From Deroplatys truncata (taxonomy: Eukaryota; Arthropoda; Insecta; Mantodea; Mantidae): a DNA stretch of 64,000 bases. Location of the stretch: positions 40,601,501 through 40,665,500 of the forward strand of contig CM060989.1 of NCBI GenBank assembly GCA_030765065.1, read 5' to 3'. The notes below the pieces were generated by a model. It had not been told where the DNA came from. It ran no database searches and worked only from the letters and a program-made list of their open reading frames with translations. Shown here piece by piece: positions 34,205-46,244 of the stretch; position 1 is the first letter of the stretch, and each line of letters opens with the position of its first letter. Both the position numbers and the translations under genes were made by a program.

Positions 34205-34445
34205 TAGATAGAAGATGAACCCATTTTATAATATTATTTTCTTTGGGCAACGAAGATGTAAACCCTCTATACAGTATTAAGTATAGAATAATTTAAATCT
34301 CAGCTTACAATCACTTACCATGCCGTGCTGATAAGAGACCATAATTTCTGTTCACTTCTCTCCCTGGAAGGGAATGTATTACTTATCGGTTCAACCAGAG
34401 GCGTAGCTAGGGCGGGGCTTCGGGGTTTCAAACCCCCCCCTTTCC
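34205..34445. other. Short intergenic DNA with a CAGAGGCGTAGC motif
   Basis: At 34395-34440 the sequence CAGAGGCGTAGCTAGG is followed by GGGGTTTCAAACCCCCCC. It resembles termini of hAT-like DNA transposons and similar motifs at about 417-431, 13018-13028 and 43265-43277, but no paired end was found. Confidence 0.4.
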
Positions 34446-35093
34446 AAAAAATGTAAAAAACACTATATGCTGGATTTAAAATTCAATGCAATTGGGAGAA
34501 ACGACTGAAAATCGATGGGACTTCAAAATAATAGAAGTATTGAACAATTCTGGCTTTTAATAACGGCTATCTCATAAACAGCTTATGCCACAAAAAACTT
34601 ATGTTAAGTAAATTATGTATTTTAGACAAAGCTACGTTATTGTGTGGTACGTTTTCGTCTATCGCTTAACATTTACAAGTTATACAAGATTATACAAATT
34701 TCCCTCTGAATGAGGACTTCCTAGGCTATTCCCAGAAAATTCAAGATATACCTTTTCTTTGTCATGTAAATATCTTTAATATATGGCATTTTAATCAAAA
34801 TCGTTAACACTATTTTTTAGAAAATTAAAATTTTCAAAAAATGTTCCATGTAAAGGTAGTAGGGATGGGGGATTTTCTTGAAAATTTTCGTGTCGCATCC
34901 CTGGAAGATACTAAACTCAAATACCAAGTTTGGTATTTATCCGACTTGTCCTTTTTGAGCTATGCTGTTCACAGTCAAGCAACGTGCATGTTTCCAAAAA
35001 TGATTTATTTGGATTCAGGGCCGATAAAACCTCGGTATCGAATTTTTGGGTGGAGTGTAATACTTCCCCTACTTACTATATGTAGTACAGAAA
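34446..35093 (+). repeat. Family-1a repeat, 5'-truncated
   Basis: It begins inside the repeat at CTATATGCTGGATTTAAAAT and runs to ATGTAGTACAGAAACCAAAA. The microsatellite is replaced by CACAGTCAAGCAACG. Part of the segment before the end is deleted. Confidence 0.8.
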
Positions 35094-35097
35094 CCAA

Positions 35098-36041
35098 AAA
35101 TATAAGTATTTGAAAATTCAAACCAATAACAAATAATTTCTCAGAAATGTTTAAGGCCCACAAAAAATTACTTGTCATAAATTCTGTGCTTTAACGAGCT
35201 CTACTACATTTTTGTGAAGTAAGACTTTGTCTATATCTCCGACGGTTTACCAATTATACAAAAGTCATTCAGAATGAAGAGAATTTGACAGGGTCTCCCC
35301 AGAAAAGACAAGATATACATTTTATTTGTCATGCAGATATCTTAAACATGTGGTAACTCAAAAACGAAGAGTAGGAAAAACTCAAATACCAAACTTGGTA
35401 TTTGAGTTTAACATCTTCTAAGGATGCGAAACTAAAATTTTCAGGTAAATCCCTTCACTCCCAACTATCTTTTACATGGAACATTTTTCGAACATTTTGA
35501 TTTTCTGAAAAATGGCTCTAACGATTTTGATGAAAATACAATTTATGAAAGATATTTACATGAGAAATAAAATGTATATCTAGAATTTTCTGGGAATAGC
35601 CTAGTAAAGTCCTCTTTATTCGGAAGGAATTTTGTATAATCTTGTATAACTGATAAACGTTAAGCGATAGACGTACCGCACAAAAAATGTAAATATCTTT
35701 AAAACATAGAATTTACTTAAGATGAGTTTTTGTAGTATAAACCGTTTCTGAGATATCTGTTATTAGAGGTTCGAATTGTTCAGTATTTGTCATTGATTTT
35801 ATGTCCCGTAAATTTTCAGTTGTTTATCGCGATGTCATGGAAACAGTATGGAATTTTAAGGCAGCATGTAGTGACCAGTTCTTGAACATTTAACCATTGC
35901 TGTTCTCTTTGTATCTATAACGAAATGTAATACAGCAATTTTTGCAAAAATTTATTTGGATTAAATGTAGTAGATAGAAAATTAGGCATTACTAAGAATA
36001 GTTGTTACCTAGAAAAAGTCATGTGAATGTATATCAGATTT
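35098..36041. repeat. Head-to-head pair of family-1 fragments
   Basis: A forward internal fragment (35098-35352) is joined directly to a reverse fragment (35353-36041). The reverse fragment ends in a reverse A-end, AAAGTCATGTGAATGTATAT. The switch at 35352 falls at unrelated points of the consensus, indicating a deletion or inversion between two copies. Confidence 0.75.
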
Positions 36042-36099
36042 TTATTGCTAATAACAAGCCCATTTACTTCTTTGTTATGGATTTTACGAAACATCCGCT

Positions 36100-36245
36100 T
36101 ACAACATATTTAACATTCCGGTTCGATTCCCGGCTGGGGTGGGGGAATTTTGTTTTAAATTATAATCATTCACTACCCTTCACAGAGCCTGAAAAAATGA
36201 ATGTAGCGATGAATGTGCTTATGCTTCGTAATAAAAATTAATAAC
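36100..36245 (+). repeat. tRNA-derived SINE fragment
   Basis: GGTTCGATTCCCGGC at 36120-36134 is a clean Pol III box B. It is followed by TGGGGTGGGGGAATTTTG and a short body ending in an A-rich tail near 36235. Box A is not evident. Adjacent to a family-1 end. Confidence 0.6.
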
Positions 36246-36420
36246 ATAGAAGTTAAATATCTACAGTCAACGACTTAGTAACAGCTGAAATGAAAAAAAG
36301 AAAAACTAGAAGTTTTTAATATAATTACATTTTCTAGTGATTAAGGAGAAATAGCGAGAAACAAGAAACGCAAATTTCAGTTGGGGTAGAAAGGTGCTAT
36401 CCAATTTGTTGTAGGTATAT

Positions 36421-37290
36421 GTTATTCAATGGAGGGGCACACTTCGCGCACTGCGACATGTTCCGATCTGTTGCGGTTACCACCTCCAGGAGGAAGGGAT
36501 GAAGTGAAGGAACCACAGGAGGCTACAGCCCGCAGAGACTCAGGGTAGTCCCTAACATTCCCAAACTTGCAGACCCGTCCCACTGCTGAGAGGGTGATGA
36601 ACGACCCACCAATCAAGCAGCCCTCTGGTTTCTATGGGGAATATTCTTTCCACTGAGCATGCATCCGCACCATCTGTCCAACACAGCCATAAACCACATA
36701 ACCTATGTAGAAGCACATAACACCATGGAGACTATGCCCCCTCTCCCTCCCCCGAGAGATTTTCCAGTAGGCCGGCACCTGAAAATTAAATCCGGCCCCG
36801 CCATTACGAGGTGGAAGTGGATACGTCACTTACGCGCGTCACCCCCAAAAAGGGAAGACTACCGAGACCTCGGTGGAGTCTACCGGCTCTCCAGTGCGGT
36901 ACCGGAGGATCTTGAGGGTCTCGAAACCCCACCTGGATGGAAAACTGTACAGACGTACCTATTCTCCCATGGGTATCGGGGACCCCTACCCGCCGAGTCC
37001 AACCCAATCCAAACAACACCCTGACGCGTATGGCTCGGACGTTTGGCCCAACGTACTTCTAGTAACGTCTAGTACCACGAGTGTTCAGTGTCCGCAGCGC
37101 CCGCACCACGGCAACTGAAGGGGTCGAACCCCCCCCCCTTGCACGGAAAGAAAATCGTGGTAGAAAAGAAACCAACACAGCATTCGCTGCCGTCCCCGGG
37201 GAAACCATGATAACTCTGAAAATCAGGGTGGGCGGTCGCTAGAGGGTCGTACCCTGTACCTACAGCGGCGTCACCTCGCTCGGTATCCAA
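36421..37290 (-). repeat. Long GC-rich SINE-like element with tRNA-like head
   Basis: On the minus strand the element begins near 37288 with ACCGAGCGAGGTGACGCCGC, aligning with the head of the copy at 55862-56450 (ACCGAGGGAGGTGACCCCGC). It then continues through CCCACCCTGATTTTCAGAGT and a long GC-rich body, with a tail near 36421. At about 870 bp it is longer than ordinary SINEs, so it may be two copies joined or a composite. It encodes nothing recognisable; overlapping frames on both strands are a by-product of low stop frequency in GC-rich DNA. Confidence 0.65.
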
Positions 37291-37867
37291 TCTGTTATAG
37301 AAAACGTATTTCTTAATTTTTTCATGGTCACAGAGATAAGAAAATAAGGAAAACCTGACCTGTTTTCTTGATGAACGAACATAACTCCAGCAAGCATTCC
37401 TGAGTAGGCAGTACCTACCTATTTCAATCTAGTTAAGATGCAGGATAAAGCCTCATCTTCACTTCCGTTAAGTCTATCGCCGTGGGATCTAAATGCTGAA
37501 GGTTAATTAGGACTAACGACTGTTCCCCACTCCTCCTTGTTAAACCCTTGCAGCCTACCGCAAAGTTTCTCATTCTACAAGCAGATTCAAGTTAAGCTTT
37601 CATCAGTCATTAGTCGACAGCCTCCAAATTGAATCAGCCCTTGCATCTATCACCATTTATATGCGGCATAGCTTTCGTCACGTTTTCTTACCTCCCTTCC
37701 CCGGTAGCTTTAAAATGAAGTAATACTGTTATAGTATATTGCGATAGATTGTGGGAAGTGTATTACTACAGAGGAATCGAGGAATAGTTTGAAAAGACGA
37801 GACTAAGTCGAGTATTTTCTGTTTCCGAGATTCTGTTAAGAATTTCACACATTTGTGTTGCACACTA
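37291..37867. other. Intergenic DNA, no gene seen
   Basis: No recognised coding segment or shared repeat. Confidence 0.5.
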
Positions 37868-38485
37868 TTACTTTCTCTAGTGTACATAGAGGTAAAGAAT
37901 ACGGAGATTTCACCGGAACACGTGTTTTGAGGTCCCTCGAATCCAAAAATGCAATTTTAGAAAAACGTCAGTATGTGCCCCTGTCTGTGAGCAGCATAAC
38001 TCTAAAACAAAAAGTCGGATAAATACCAAACTTGGTACTTAGATTTAGTACCTTCCAAAAATGTGGCATGAAGATTTTAAAAAAAATCCCTCCAAGTCAA
38101 ACAACCCTTTACATAGAACATTTTCTAAAAGTTTTGATTTTCTAAAAACTGGCTCCAATCATTTTGATTAAAATACCATATATTAACTATAATTACGTGA
38201 CAAATAAAATTTATATCTTCAATTTTCTGTGAACAGCCTGTGTTGTCTACTTCATTCGGAAGGAAATTTTGTATAATCTTATATAACTAGGAAACATTAA
38301 GCTGTAGATGAAAATGTACCTACTACACAAAAAAGATCTGTTTAAAAGACGCGATTTTATTTCAAATAACTTTTTTGTAGCATAAGCCACTTCTGAGATA
38401 TCCGTTATTAAAAGTTGGAATGTTCATTTCTGTCTATCTCTTGGGGTTTATCGGCTATGCAAAAGTCATTCAAAATGAAGAGGTG
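37868..38485 (-). repeat. Family-1a repeat, partial, with a short forward fragment attached
   Basis: It starts with ATTACTTTCTCTAGTGTACA (B-end) and runs in reverse to about 38430. It then switches to a forward internal fragment (CTGTCTATCTCTTGGGGTTT to about 38485). The A-end is missing. Confidence 0.75.
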
Positions 38486-38937
38486 TGATAATCTCATTTC
38501 GATAATTACAATGACAGACTTCCGTGATTGGCTGAAATTTAAGTCATTCTTAGCTTGGGATTGTAGTATAAAATATCTAGTTTACGTATGCTATCTTAAA
38601 TGTGAGAACTGTAAGCCCTGTTTCTTATAACCTTGCCCCGTTGACATGTACTCTTCCGCGTTCCATTTTCTTCTCCTTTTCTCCTGATTAACTAATTTGC
38701 ATCTACGATTGACGATTTACAAGCCCAGTGCAATAAAGGCTATACACTCTGTCATGATACGTGAAGGAGCTTTCGACATCCTGAGAGGCAGGTTTAAACC
38801 CAAAGATCTCCCTACCTATTAGTTGATAATTTTAGATACATTAACTCTGTTAATAATACATTTGATTCATACGGTTATGAAAATCTGACAATTTTCTTCG
38901 AATGTATGAAAATAAATGATTATGTTAAATAAGAAAC
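38486..38937. other. Intergenic DNA, no gene seen
   Basis: No recognised feature; a possible degraded box-B-like GGTTTAAACCC at 38791-38801 is too weak to call. Confidence 0.45.
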
Positions 38938-38939
38938 TA

Positions 38940-39665
38940 CGAGGGCGGATCAAAAAGTAAAGCACAACAATGTTTTTACAAAAAATCTGATGTGTTACAG
39001 TCACATAACTTTCGCTACTCTTGTACAAACTATTTCTTATTCTCCATATACTTCATGTTAATCAAGATATCGCGATGTTAAACTTATTCCTAATTTTCTT
39101 GTAGATACAAGGGGAATTGGTAGGCTTTAAGCAATAGTCAAATATTTTAAGAGCTGATTGCTATGTCGAGTATTCCATTTTCTTTGTGTTACCACGACAA
39201 AAAAAAAGAATAACGAATTCCCATTTGAGAAAAAGTATTGGAAAATTTAAGGGAATAACAAGCAATATCTCGAAAATGGTTCACTCAAAAAAAAAAAATG
39301 TATATGACAAATTGTGTATTTTAACGCGATATACATTTTTTGGTGTAGTAAACTTTTGTCTATCTCTTACGGTTTGCCAGTTATGCAAAAGTCGTTCACG
39401 ATGTAGAATATTTTTGGAGACATTTCCAGAAAATTCGAGACATACATTTCATTTGTCATGAATGTATCTTAAACATATGATACTTTAACCAAAATCGTTA
39501 GTCATTTTTGAGAAAATTAAAATTTTCGAAAAATATTCCATGTATAGGGTAATCTGGGGTGGGGGGATTTTCTTGAAAACCTTCGTGGCGCATCTCTGGA
39601 AGATATTGAACCTAAATACCAAGTTTGGTGTTTATCCGACTGTTCGTTTCTGAGTTATGCTGTTC

Positions 39666-39699
<34 letters not shown>

Positions 39700-40965
39700 C
39701 ACACACACGGACATGTTTCCAAAAATGATTTTTTTGGATTCAGGGGGTCTCAAAACATGTATTTCCGGTGAAATATCGGTATCGAAATTTTGGGCGGAGT
39801 ACACTTCCCCTACTTACTGTACGTAGTAGAGAAAGTAAAAAAAAAAAAAAAAATCACAAATATACTTACACCTTTTACCTACTTTTCGACATAGACACCA
39901 CGTTTCTCAACACATTTCTCCCATCGTAATACCAGTTTCAATATACCCTGTTCGAAAAAGTCCGTTTCCTTGGAGTAAAGGCATCTGCGGACTGCTGATT
40001 TCACTTCCGCATCTGTCGCAAAGCGTTGCCCGATGCAAGGTCCGGACGGTATGGTGGATGATGGAGCACCTCCCAACCAAATTAGGCGATTTCCTGACGA
40101 ACAGCAGCAGCAACATGGGGGTGATCATGGTCATGAAGAAATTTAACATTGTCGGCATTCATGTTGTGGCGTTTGTCACGAAAGTCACGACGCAACTTCA
40201 GCAAAGTTTTCATATAGGCTGTAGAATTCACAGTGGTCCCTTGTTCTGCATAGTCCACCAATACAACACCATAACACTGTCACAAGCACTTTACTAGCAG
40301 ATTGAGTCACTTTGAATTTTTTCTTTACTGGGGAACCAGCATGTTACCACTCCATACTTGCCTGCTTAGTTTCGGGAGTGTAGTGGTATGCCCAGACTCA
40401 TCACCAGTGGCGATTCCTTTCAGAAGGGCATGCCCTTCTGCGCTGTACCGCGTTAGGTGATTCAAGCTCGTCATCATTTGCTGGCCCTTGTTGTTGTCTG
40501 TCAGGTTCTTAGGCACCCAGCGAGCACTAACTTTACGAAATGCCAACGTGTCATGAACAATATCGTACACTGCGCCATAGAAAATGGTGCTGACATTCTG
40601 CGGGGTTGCAGCTGTTACCGGCCTTCCGGAGCGTGGCGAATCACTAAGGTTCACACGGCCCTCTAGGAAGAATACCACGGTCCATGCAATCATCCCCATA
40701 CACGCCACGCATGTCCCTGTGAATAGCACTCGGTTTATGCTCTTTGGCCCACAAATTTTGAACCACACCTCTCAGCTCTTCACACGTGGACGACAGTAAC
40801 ATGCACACCATCTTTATTGCGTAGTTCACGCTTCTCTCGTTGGAGCTGCATATGAAACAATAATACCCTTTGTAGTGAAAACTTCCAACTATATCTGTGT
40901 GAAATTGCAGCGTTAATACCAAGGCAGGAAAAAATTATTGTGCGTTATTTTTCGATTCGCCCTCG
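38940..40965 (-). mobile_element. mariner element, copy 2b, split by a family-1b repeat
   Basis: Its ends match copy 2: CGAGGGCGGATCAAAAAGTA at 38940, and the inverted counterpart ending 40965, with TA at 38938-38939 and 40966-40967. Minus-strand transposase fragments include VACMGMIAWT and EGRVNLSDSPRSGRPVTAAT near 40690-40620. FRKVSARWVPKNLTDNNKG lies near 40540, and RFATDAEVKSAVRR near 40020-39975 just before EKCVEKRGVYVEK. Several frameshifts and deletions break it. A family-1b copy occupies 38986-39836, close to the left end. Without it the element is about 1.17 kb, similar to copy 2. Confidence 0.92.
38986..39836 (+). repeat. Family-1b repeat inserted in a mariner
   Basis: It begins TCTGATGTGTTACAGTCACA right after the mariner's ACAAAAAA tract and ends GTAGTAGAGAAAG, followed by a 17-base A-run. 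The mariner then continues with TCACAAATATACTTACACC. In intact copy 2 this site reads ACAAAAAAG, then about 25 bp absent here, then CTCACAAAT. The insertion is thus at an A-run, possibly with a small deletion. A (GACA)n tract stands at the microsatellite position (39668-39700). Confidence 0.93.
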
Positions 40966-40967
40966 TA

Positions 40968-42130
40968 GTTTGTATTTCACAACGGCAGTCAAGAGATACA
41001 GGGCAAAGTTATATGGAATAAATCTTAGTTTACAGTAATCACTTTGCATTAAGTCCAAGATTTTCACTTGAGCTGGCAGGCAATTCCTTCCAATTTCCAA
41101 GCACCAGAGATAAATACATTTTCAACAGTAATAACTCTTGTGAAATGCGTGGGTGTTCTCGAAGTAACATCCTGGAGGAGATAGATAAATTGACGGAAAT
41201 TATAAAATTGGGTTTCTCTGGAACTGCAGTAAATGGGATGCGTGATGCTACAACCCAAAGAAATATCATTAGGAAACTCTTACCGCATTTCTTAACTTCG
41301 CTCTCGTGTTTATGACGTTTAAAGAATTAGCCTTTTCCACTCCCTCTGCACTTTGTTTTTTCCTTCTGCCCATTTTTAAAATGTCGACTACCTCCGTTGC
41401 GTGGGAAACGAACAGCGGTGAATGTTAATACGGAACGTCGTTTATCGTATTGCGTTGTTATGCTTAATAACCATCGAAGTTTTTACTGGAAAATAATATT
41501 TAATTTAAATGTCTTATCATAACATCTTCCGAAGCATGCGTGAGGCATGTTAGCTAATATCTGCAGTTTTATCTCTATACACAACTGGCAAGTTGCTTCA
41601 TCAATTATTGTTTTAAGACGATATGGAGATAAATTTTATAGGAATACACGAAAGAACAAAAAAAAATGTGGTTATGGGAACTTCTAACAATTTTCTTGAA
41701 GGCAATATAACACTCTGTTTTCAATTTTTCTTGTTATTAATCTACTGAATCCCCTCCTACCAACACGGTACAAAAAATAGCTGTAGTTTTTATAAACATG
41801 TGAAACTTGTTTTCATTATCTGAGACTAGATGGAGTTAAACAGCAGCTGCATGTTTTATCACGTGCCTATTGACAAACTGTCCTCTATAGTACCAAGAAC
41901 AGGACTAGGCATCTTACGTCTCTCACCTATTTCTAGTAGGATATATGTACTTCAATATGTGCATGGCTTGAAGAAGATTCTTTCAATAAATCAGTTAAGG
42001 GGTTACTAAACGGCGAACATTGTTAAACTATTACATTTTAATCTTTTAAAGAATCTTATAAAGTGAAATTTACTCTCTAATTTCGTATGCATTTTTCACT
42101 AGGCATAGTATTTATATTTTAAATACATTT
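40968..42130. other. Intergenic DNA, no gene seen
   Basis: About 1.1 kb of unique-looking sequence. Minus-strand frames near 41039-41269 are short and overlap in two frames; neither carries a recognisable motif or good splice context. Confidence 0.5.
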
Positions 42131-42458
42131 TTACTTTCTCTACCATGTACGTAGTTAGTAGAGGAGGTATTGCATTCCACTCAAAAATTCGATACCGAGA
42201 TTTCACCGGAAATACATAGTTTGGGAACCCCCGAATCCAAAAAAAAGTTTTATTAAAAGGTTCGTGTGTATGTCTGTCGTTTTAGTTTTTGAATTATGCT
42301 GTTCACAGACAGACAGACACACACAGGAACATGCTTCAAAAATAATTATTTGGATTCAAGGCATTTCAAAACATGGATTTCGATGAAATCTCGGTATCGA
42401 ATTTTTAGGTGGAATGCAATACTTCCCCTACATACTCTATGCAGTAGAGAAAGTAAAA
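42131..42458. repeat. Fold-back made of two family-1 B-ends
   Basis: A reverse B-end segment (42131-42280, starting TACTTTCTCTACCATGTACG) is followed by a forward B-end segment (42282-42458, ending GCAGTAGAGAAAGTAAAAAA). The result has both outer ends reading ACTTTCTCTAC inward, with arms of about 150 bp around a loop of about 25 bp. It could behave as a small element bounded by inverted copies of one terminus. Confidence 0.75.
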
Positions 42459-42494
42459 AATGGAATAAATAGTGAGAAATTTCCACTTATACTT

Positions 42495-42865
42495 TCTCTC
42501 TACGTACATAAATATATAGAGGAAGAATTGTATTCCACCCAAAAATTTTATGTCGTGATTTCACCGGAAATACATGTTTTGATGCCCTCTGAACCCGAAA
42601 ACGCACTTTTAGAAAAATATCCATATGTATGTCTATGTGAACAGCATAACTAAGAATAAAAGTTTAATAAATACCAAAACTGTCATTTAAATTCAATATC
42701 TTTCACCCACCTCAATATACCCTTTTTATTGGAAAAACGTTCGATATTCGTTATGTTCTCAAAAATTACTTTGACGATTTGGATTAAAATATCATACATT
42801 TAGATGACAACTAAAATGTAATGTTGAATTTGTGGTAATAACCTGCCAAGTCCTCTACATTGAGT
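42495..42865 (-). repeat. Family-1a repeat, partial
   Basis: It starts with ACTTTCTCTCTACGTACATA and ends near 42865 in the 'aacctgccaagtcctc' block. The A-end half is missing. Confidence 0.7.
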
Positions 42866-44149
42866 GTTGAGTGGAGTGTTGAAGGAATATCATATATAAA
42901 AATACTGAAAGAAAAGCTTGCTATAAAAATAGCTGACTGGAGCTTATGGACAAGAAAATCTAAGTGAGTACCCGCATTGTTTTCTTGATTTTAGAATCAT
43001 ACAATGGTTTGTCAGCATTTTGTTAAGTTACGCCTAAAGTTATATTTTTATAATCTAGTTTAGTTTAAAGTGTATGTTCAGTCAATTTCGGCAATTAGTA
43101 GTCATGCTAATGACAATAAATAATAATAATAATAATAATAGTAATCGAATCGTAAAGGAGAATTCACACTATTTTATGAAACACTAACGTATGGAAATTT
43201 CTGCATCATTTAAAAATTCTAAATTCAATTTTTAATATCTAGTATACCCAGAACACAGTATCAAGTTACGCCACTGGTGAGTATTGTCTAACGCGACGAC
43301 AGGAAAGCGTAAAATTTTCACAGGCCTTTTACTCCTTTGGATATAATCGCGTAGCATGCAGTAACTGTTCTCAATCCTTTTATATATTCACTTTTTCAGG
43401 CAAGGATAAAAAAATCTCAATTGTCTCATCTCACGGGAAGAAGAGACAGCCAATGAATCACTGCTGACGGAAGTAAGACTTGTTATAAAGATAATGCCAA
43501 CACAGAAGTTGCGAAATCCCCGAGTTTTAGAACTGGACGCGTTAATTACTGTAAAGTCTTAATTAGAATAGCAAGATAGTTGAAGCAAACAACATAAATC
43601 TTGCACTTGCGTGCCTTCAATGGGCGAACAAAGAATACGCGCCGTTAAACTGGTAAATAAATGTTGTATTGCACAAATTGTTGGTCGTGCGGCAACAGAA
43701 ACTTTATCTTCTGAACACAGAACAAATGTAACACTTATGATGATAATGAAAACAGGGGACCTAAAGAGTGTTAACCCAGAGTTACCCACCTCTTCCACAG
43801 CACATTCATTACTCAGTCACATTATTTTCCCCCTTGCTACATAGGAAGTTATTAAGATCATTTTTAAAAGATATACGCGATGCAAATAAAAAAAGAAGAA
43901 AATTCTTGCGTGTTACGGTAAAAATCTCTTCAAGCATAACAAATTTAAAATTCACTGGCTTGCTCAACCTTCTTACATAATGCGAGTTAAAACAGTAGGA
44001 ATACTTTTCTCAGACACATTGTGAGTGCTTTAGGCGATCAAATTTATCTGCGTTTACTGCTCGTGTCATTCAAGCAACCCATCGGTGAAAATACTAAACT
44101 GCGCAATTCTTGCTCTATCAACTTCAAATTTTTTGTTATATAATTTATA
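42866..44149. other. Intergenic DNA with an (AAT)n microsatellite
   Basis: (AAT)n occupies 43119-43140. On the minus strand, CAGTGGCGTAACTTGATA near 43260-43277 is another hAT-like end motif. One candidate exon is listed separately; otherwise nothing is recognised. Confidence 0.5.
43559..43710 (-). CDS. Candidate terminal exon, unknown product (speculative)
   Basis: The minus strand has a pyrimidine-rich run ending in TTGTTCTGTGTTCAG, a fair 3' splice site (AG at 43712-43711). An open frame of about 50 codons follows, starting DKVSVAARPTICAIQHLF and ending LQLSCYSN before a TAA. The composition is more balanced than the flanks. No polyadenylation signal was seen shortly downstream, and the opposite strand is also open (GEQRIRAVKLVNKCCIAQIV), which weakens the case. 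I do not recognise either product. Confidence 0.18.
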
Positions 44150-44151
44150 AA

Positions 44152-45437
44152 GAGGTCAGTCACAGAAGTACCCAACCTGACGTATATATAGCTGTTGTTA
44201 TTTCAAACAAATGACTGTGGTAGAAAGTACCACCCTTATAAAGCTTAAGTCTGGAGTTCGACGATGATACGTTGTTTAATAATTGTTTAGCAGCCATCAA
44301 TATTGAACGCTCTCAGCAAATTTGTAAACATGGATAAAACTGGCCATCATTATGTGATACAAAACTTTCATTTGAAAGGTCTTAGTCCAACTAATATTAA
44401 AACTAAACTAGATTCTACTCTGGGGGAGTCTGCTCCTTCGTTTACAACAGTAAAATATTGGGTGGCCGAGTTAAAGCAGGCCGTACGAGCTGCCAAGACG
44501 AACATCGCAGTGGTCGACCAAATGAGGTGACCACGCCAGAAATTGTGAAGAAAATTTACTAAATAGTATTGTATGACCGTCGATTTAAAGTGCGCGAGCT
44601 AGCAGACATCGTAAGCATTTCAAAACGTGCTGTACATTGCTTAACGACTGAAAATTTAGACATGAGAAAGCTATGCGCAAAATGGGTGCCACGTTTACTC
44701 ACAATGGAACAAAAGCAGCATCGTGAAGATGTTTCAGTCGAGTGTTTGGCGATGTTTCGCTGCAATAAAGCCGAGTTTTTGCGTCGATTCATAACCATTG
44801 ATGAAACATTGGTCCATCACTTCACACCTGAGACGAAGGAACAGTCAAAACTGTGATTAAAAGGGGAGAATCAGCTCCAAAGAAGGCGAAGACAGTTCCA
44901 TCTGCAGGCAAGGTCATGGCGTCAGTTTTTTGGGTTGTGTGTGTGATAATTTTCATTGATTATCTTCAAAAAGGAAAAGCAACCAATGGTGAGTATTATG
45001 CGAACTTACTGCAACGTTTGAATATGAAATCAAGCAAAAACGGCCGCATTTAGTGAAAAAGAAAGTTTTGTTTCATCAAGACAATGCACCAGTTCACACA
45101 TCCATTATCGCCATGGCCAAAATCAATGAGTTAAAAGTTGGAATTCCAACCCTATTCGCCCGATTTAGTCCCCCTTTGATTATTTTCTATTTCCAAAGTT
45201 GAAGAAATAGGTTGGTGCTAAAAGATTTGCCAACAGTGAAGAGCTGGGTTTGCAGTTGATGGCTATTTTGCAGAACTCGATGGTTCTCAGTATAGACAGG
45301 GCATCGAACTATTGAACATCGTTGGGTAAAGTGCATTGAGCTAAAAGAAGACTATGTAGAGAAATAAAGATGTTTTTTCCCAAAATGTTTGTTTTTTTCT
45401 TTGTTAGGTCGGGTACTTCTGGGACAGCTGTCGTATT
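44152..45437 (+). pseudogene. mariner transposase pseudogene, copy 3 (both termini present)
   Basis: Inverted ends are visible: CACAGAAGTACCCAACCTGA on the left (about 44160) and GGTCGGGTACTTCTGGGACA on the right (45407-45426). Frames from 44303 give the helix-turn-helix region (GHHYVIQNFHLKGLSPTNIK, then RFKVRELADIVSISKRAVH near 44580). TIDETLVHHFTPETKE near 44795-44840 holds the first aspartate. VIIFIDYLQKGKATNGEYYA, VLFHQDNAPVHTSI near 45065, and after a frameshift DYFLFPKLKK near 45175-45205 follow. The spacing between the last two aspartates fits D34D. At least three frameshifts and an early stop show it is dead. It is the same lineage as copy 1. Confidence 0.92.
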
Positions 45438-45439
45438 AT

Positions 45440-46244
45440 TGAACTTTATTCTACATAAGGACTTTACGTTATTGTCTCACACGTATCCGCAAAGATTTGC
45501 TGGACTATAGTTATTGATAGAACTTGACTGCGTTTCCTGTAGGTGAATCAAAGCAACATTCCATAGACTCTTGTGTTCTAAACGAAGACATGTAAAACAA
45601 TAGGGGAAGGAATAGAGTTCCTCATGTAATATGGAGCGTTAACTGAGTTGTGAGTGAAGCTGATTTAGCTGACGCACTAAATAACGTTTCTGCAATAGCC
45701 TGGTTTGGTGACTCACTCTCAGCCATTACATTTACATACTCCTGGGAACATAGTCTGTAAATCCAGCAGAAACAAATCAGAACTTATGACGGGAGTGAAT
45801 ACAGTGTATGGAAATATTTGTTCTTTCATGAATACTCGTGCTCTTAAATAATTTTTATTCCTTTATATCTCTGCACTTCATATAATAGTTCCTTGATTGT
45901 TTTCTCACATTTTAATTGTGTCTAATATGCCCTTGTAACTAAACACACACACACATATATATATTATATATATACTAATTATGAGAGGGTTAATCCACAA
46001 ATTTACAAGAAAAAAAATTCGACAACTGGAGAATATCAAACAGGAACAATTTCGGAATTAGTACAAAGTACAAAATTGGCTGCATGCGTTTATACATAGA
46101 AAGCTACTAATAAGAACATAATTCAGTGAACAGGATATCTCCTTTACAGTTTTTTATAAAGTGAATATCGAGTATCGAATATCGGTACTCAAAAATCAGT
46201 GAGCATCAAAAATCGATACATAGTAGTATCCTCCCATCACTGCC
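45440..46244 (+). mobile_element. hAT-like repeat, copy 2
   Basis: It aligns in inverse orientation with 16886-17572 over blocks such as GGTGACTCACTCTCAGCCAT and AGCTGATTTAGCTGACGCAC. Its right end, CCTCCCATCACTGCC at 46230-46244, matches the CAGTGATGGG type of hAT terminus. It is preceded by a TATCGA-rich stretch (46160-46215). The left edge runs directly into mariner copy 3, so the mariner may have inserted into it or truncated it. No transposase frame is present. Confidence 0.6.

Noticed and set aside
36659..37024. 121-codon frame as a host protein
   Set aside because: It lies wholly inside the GC-rich SINE-like element, with equally open frames on the other strand.
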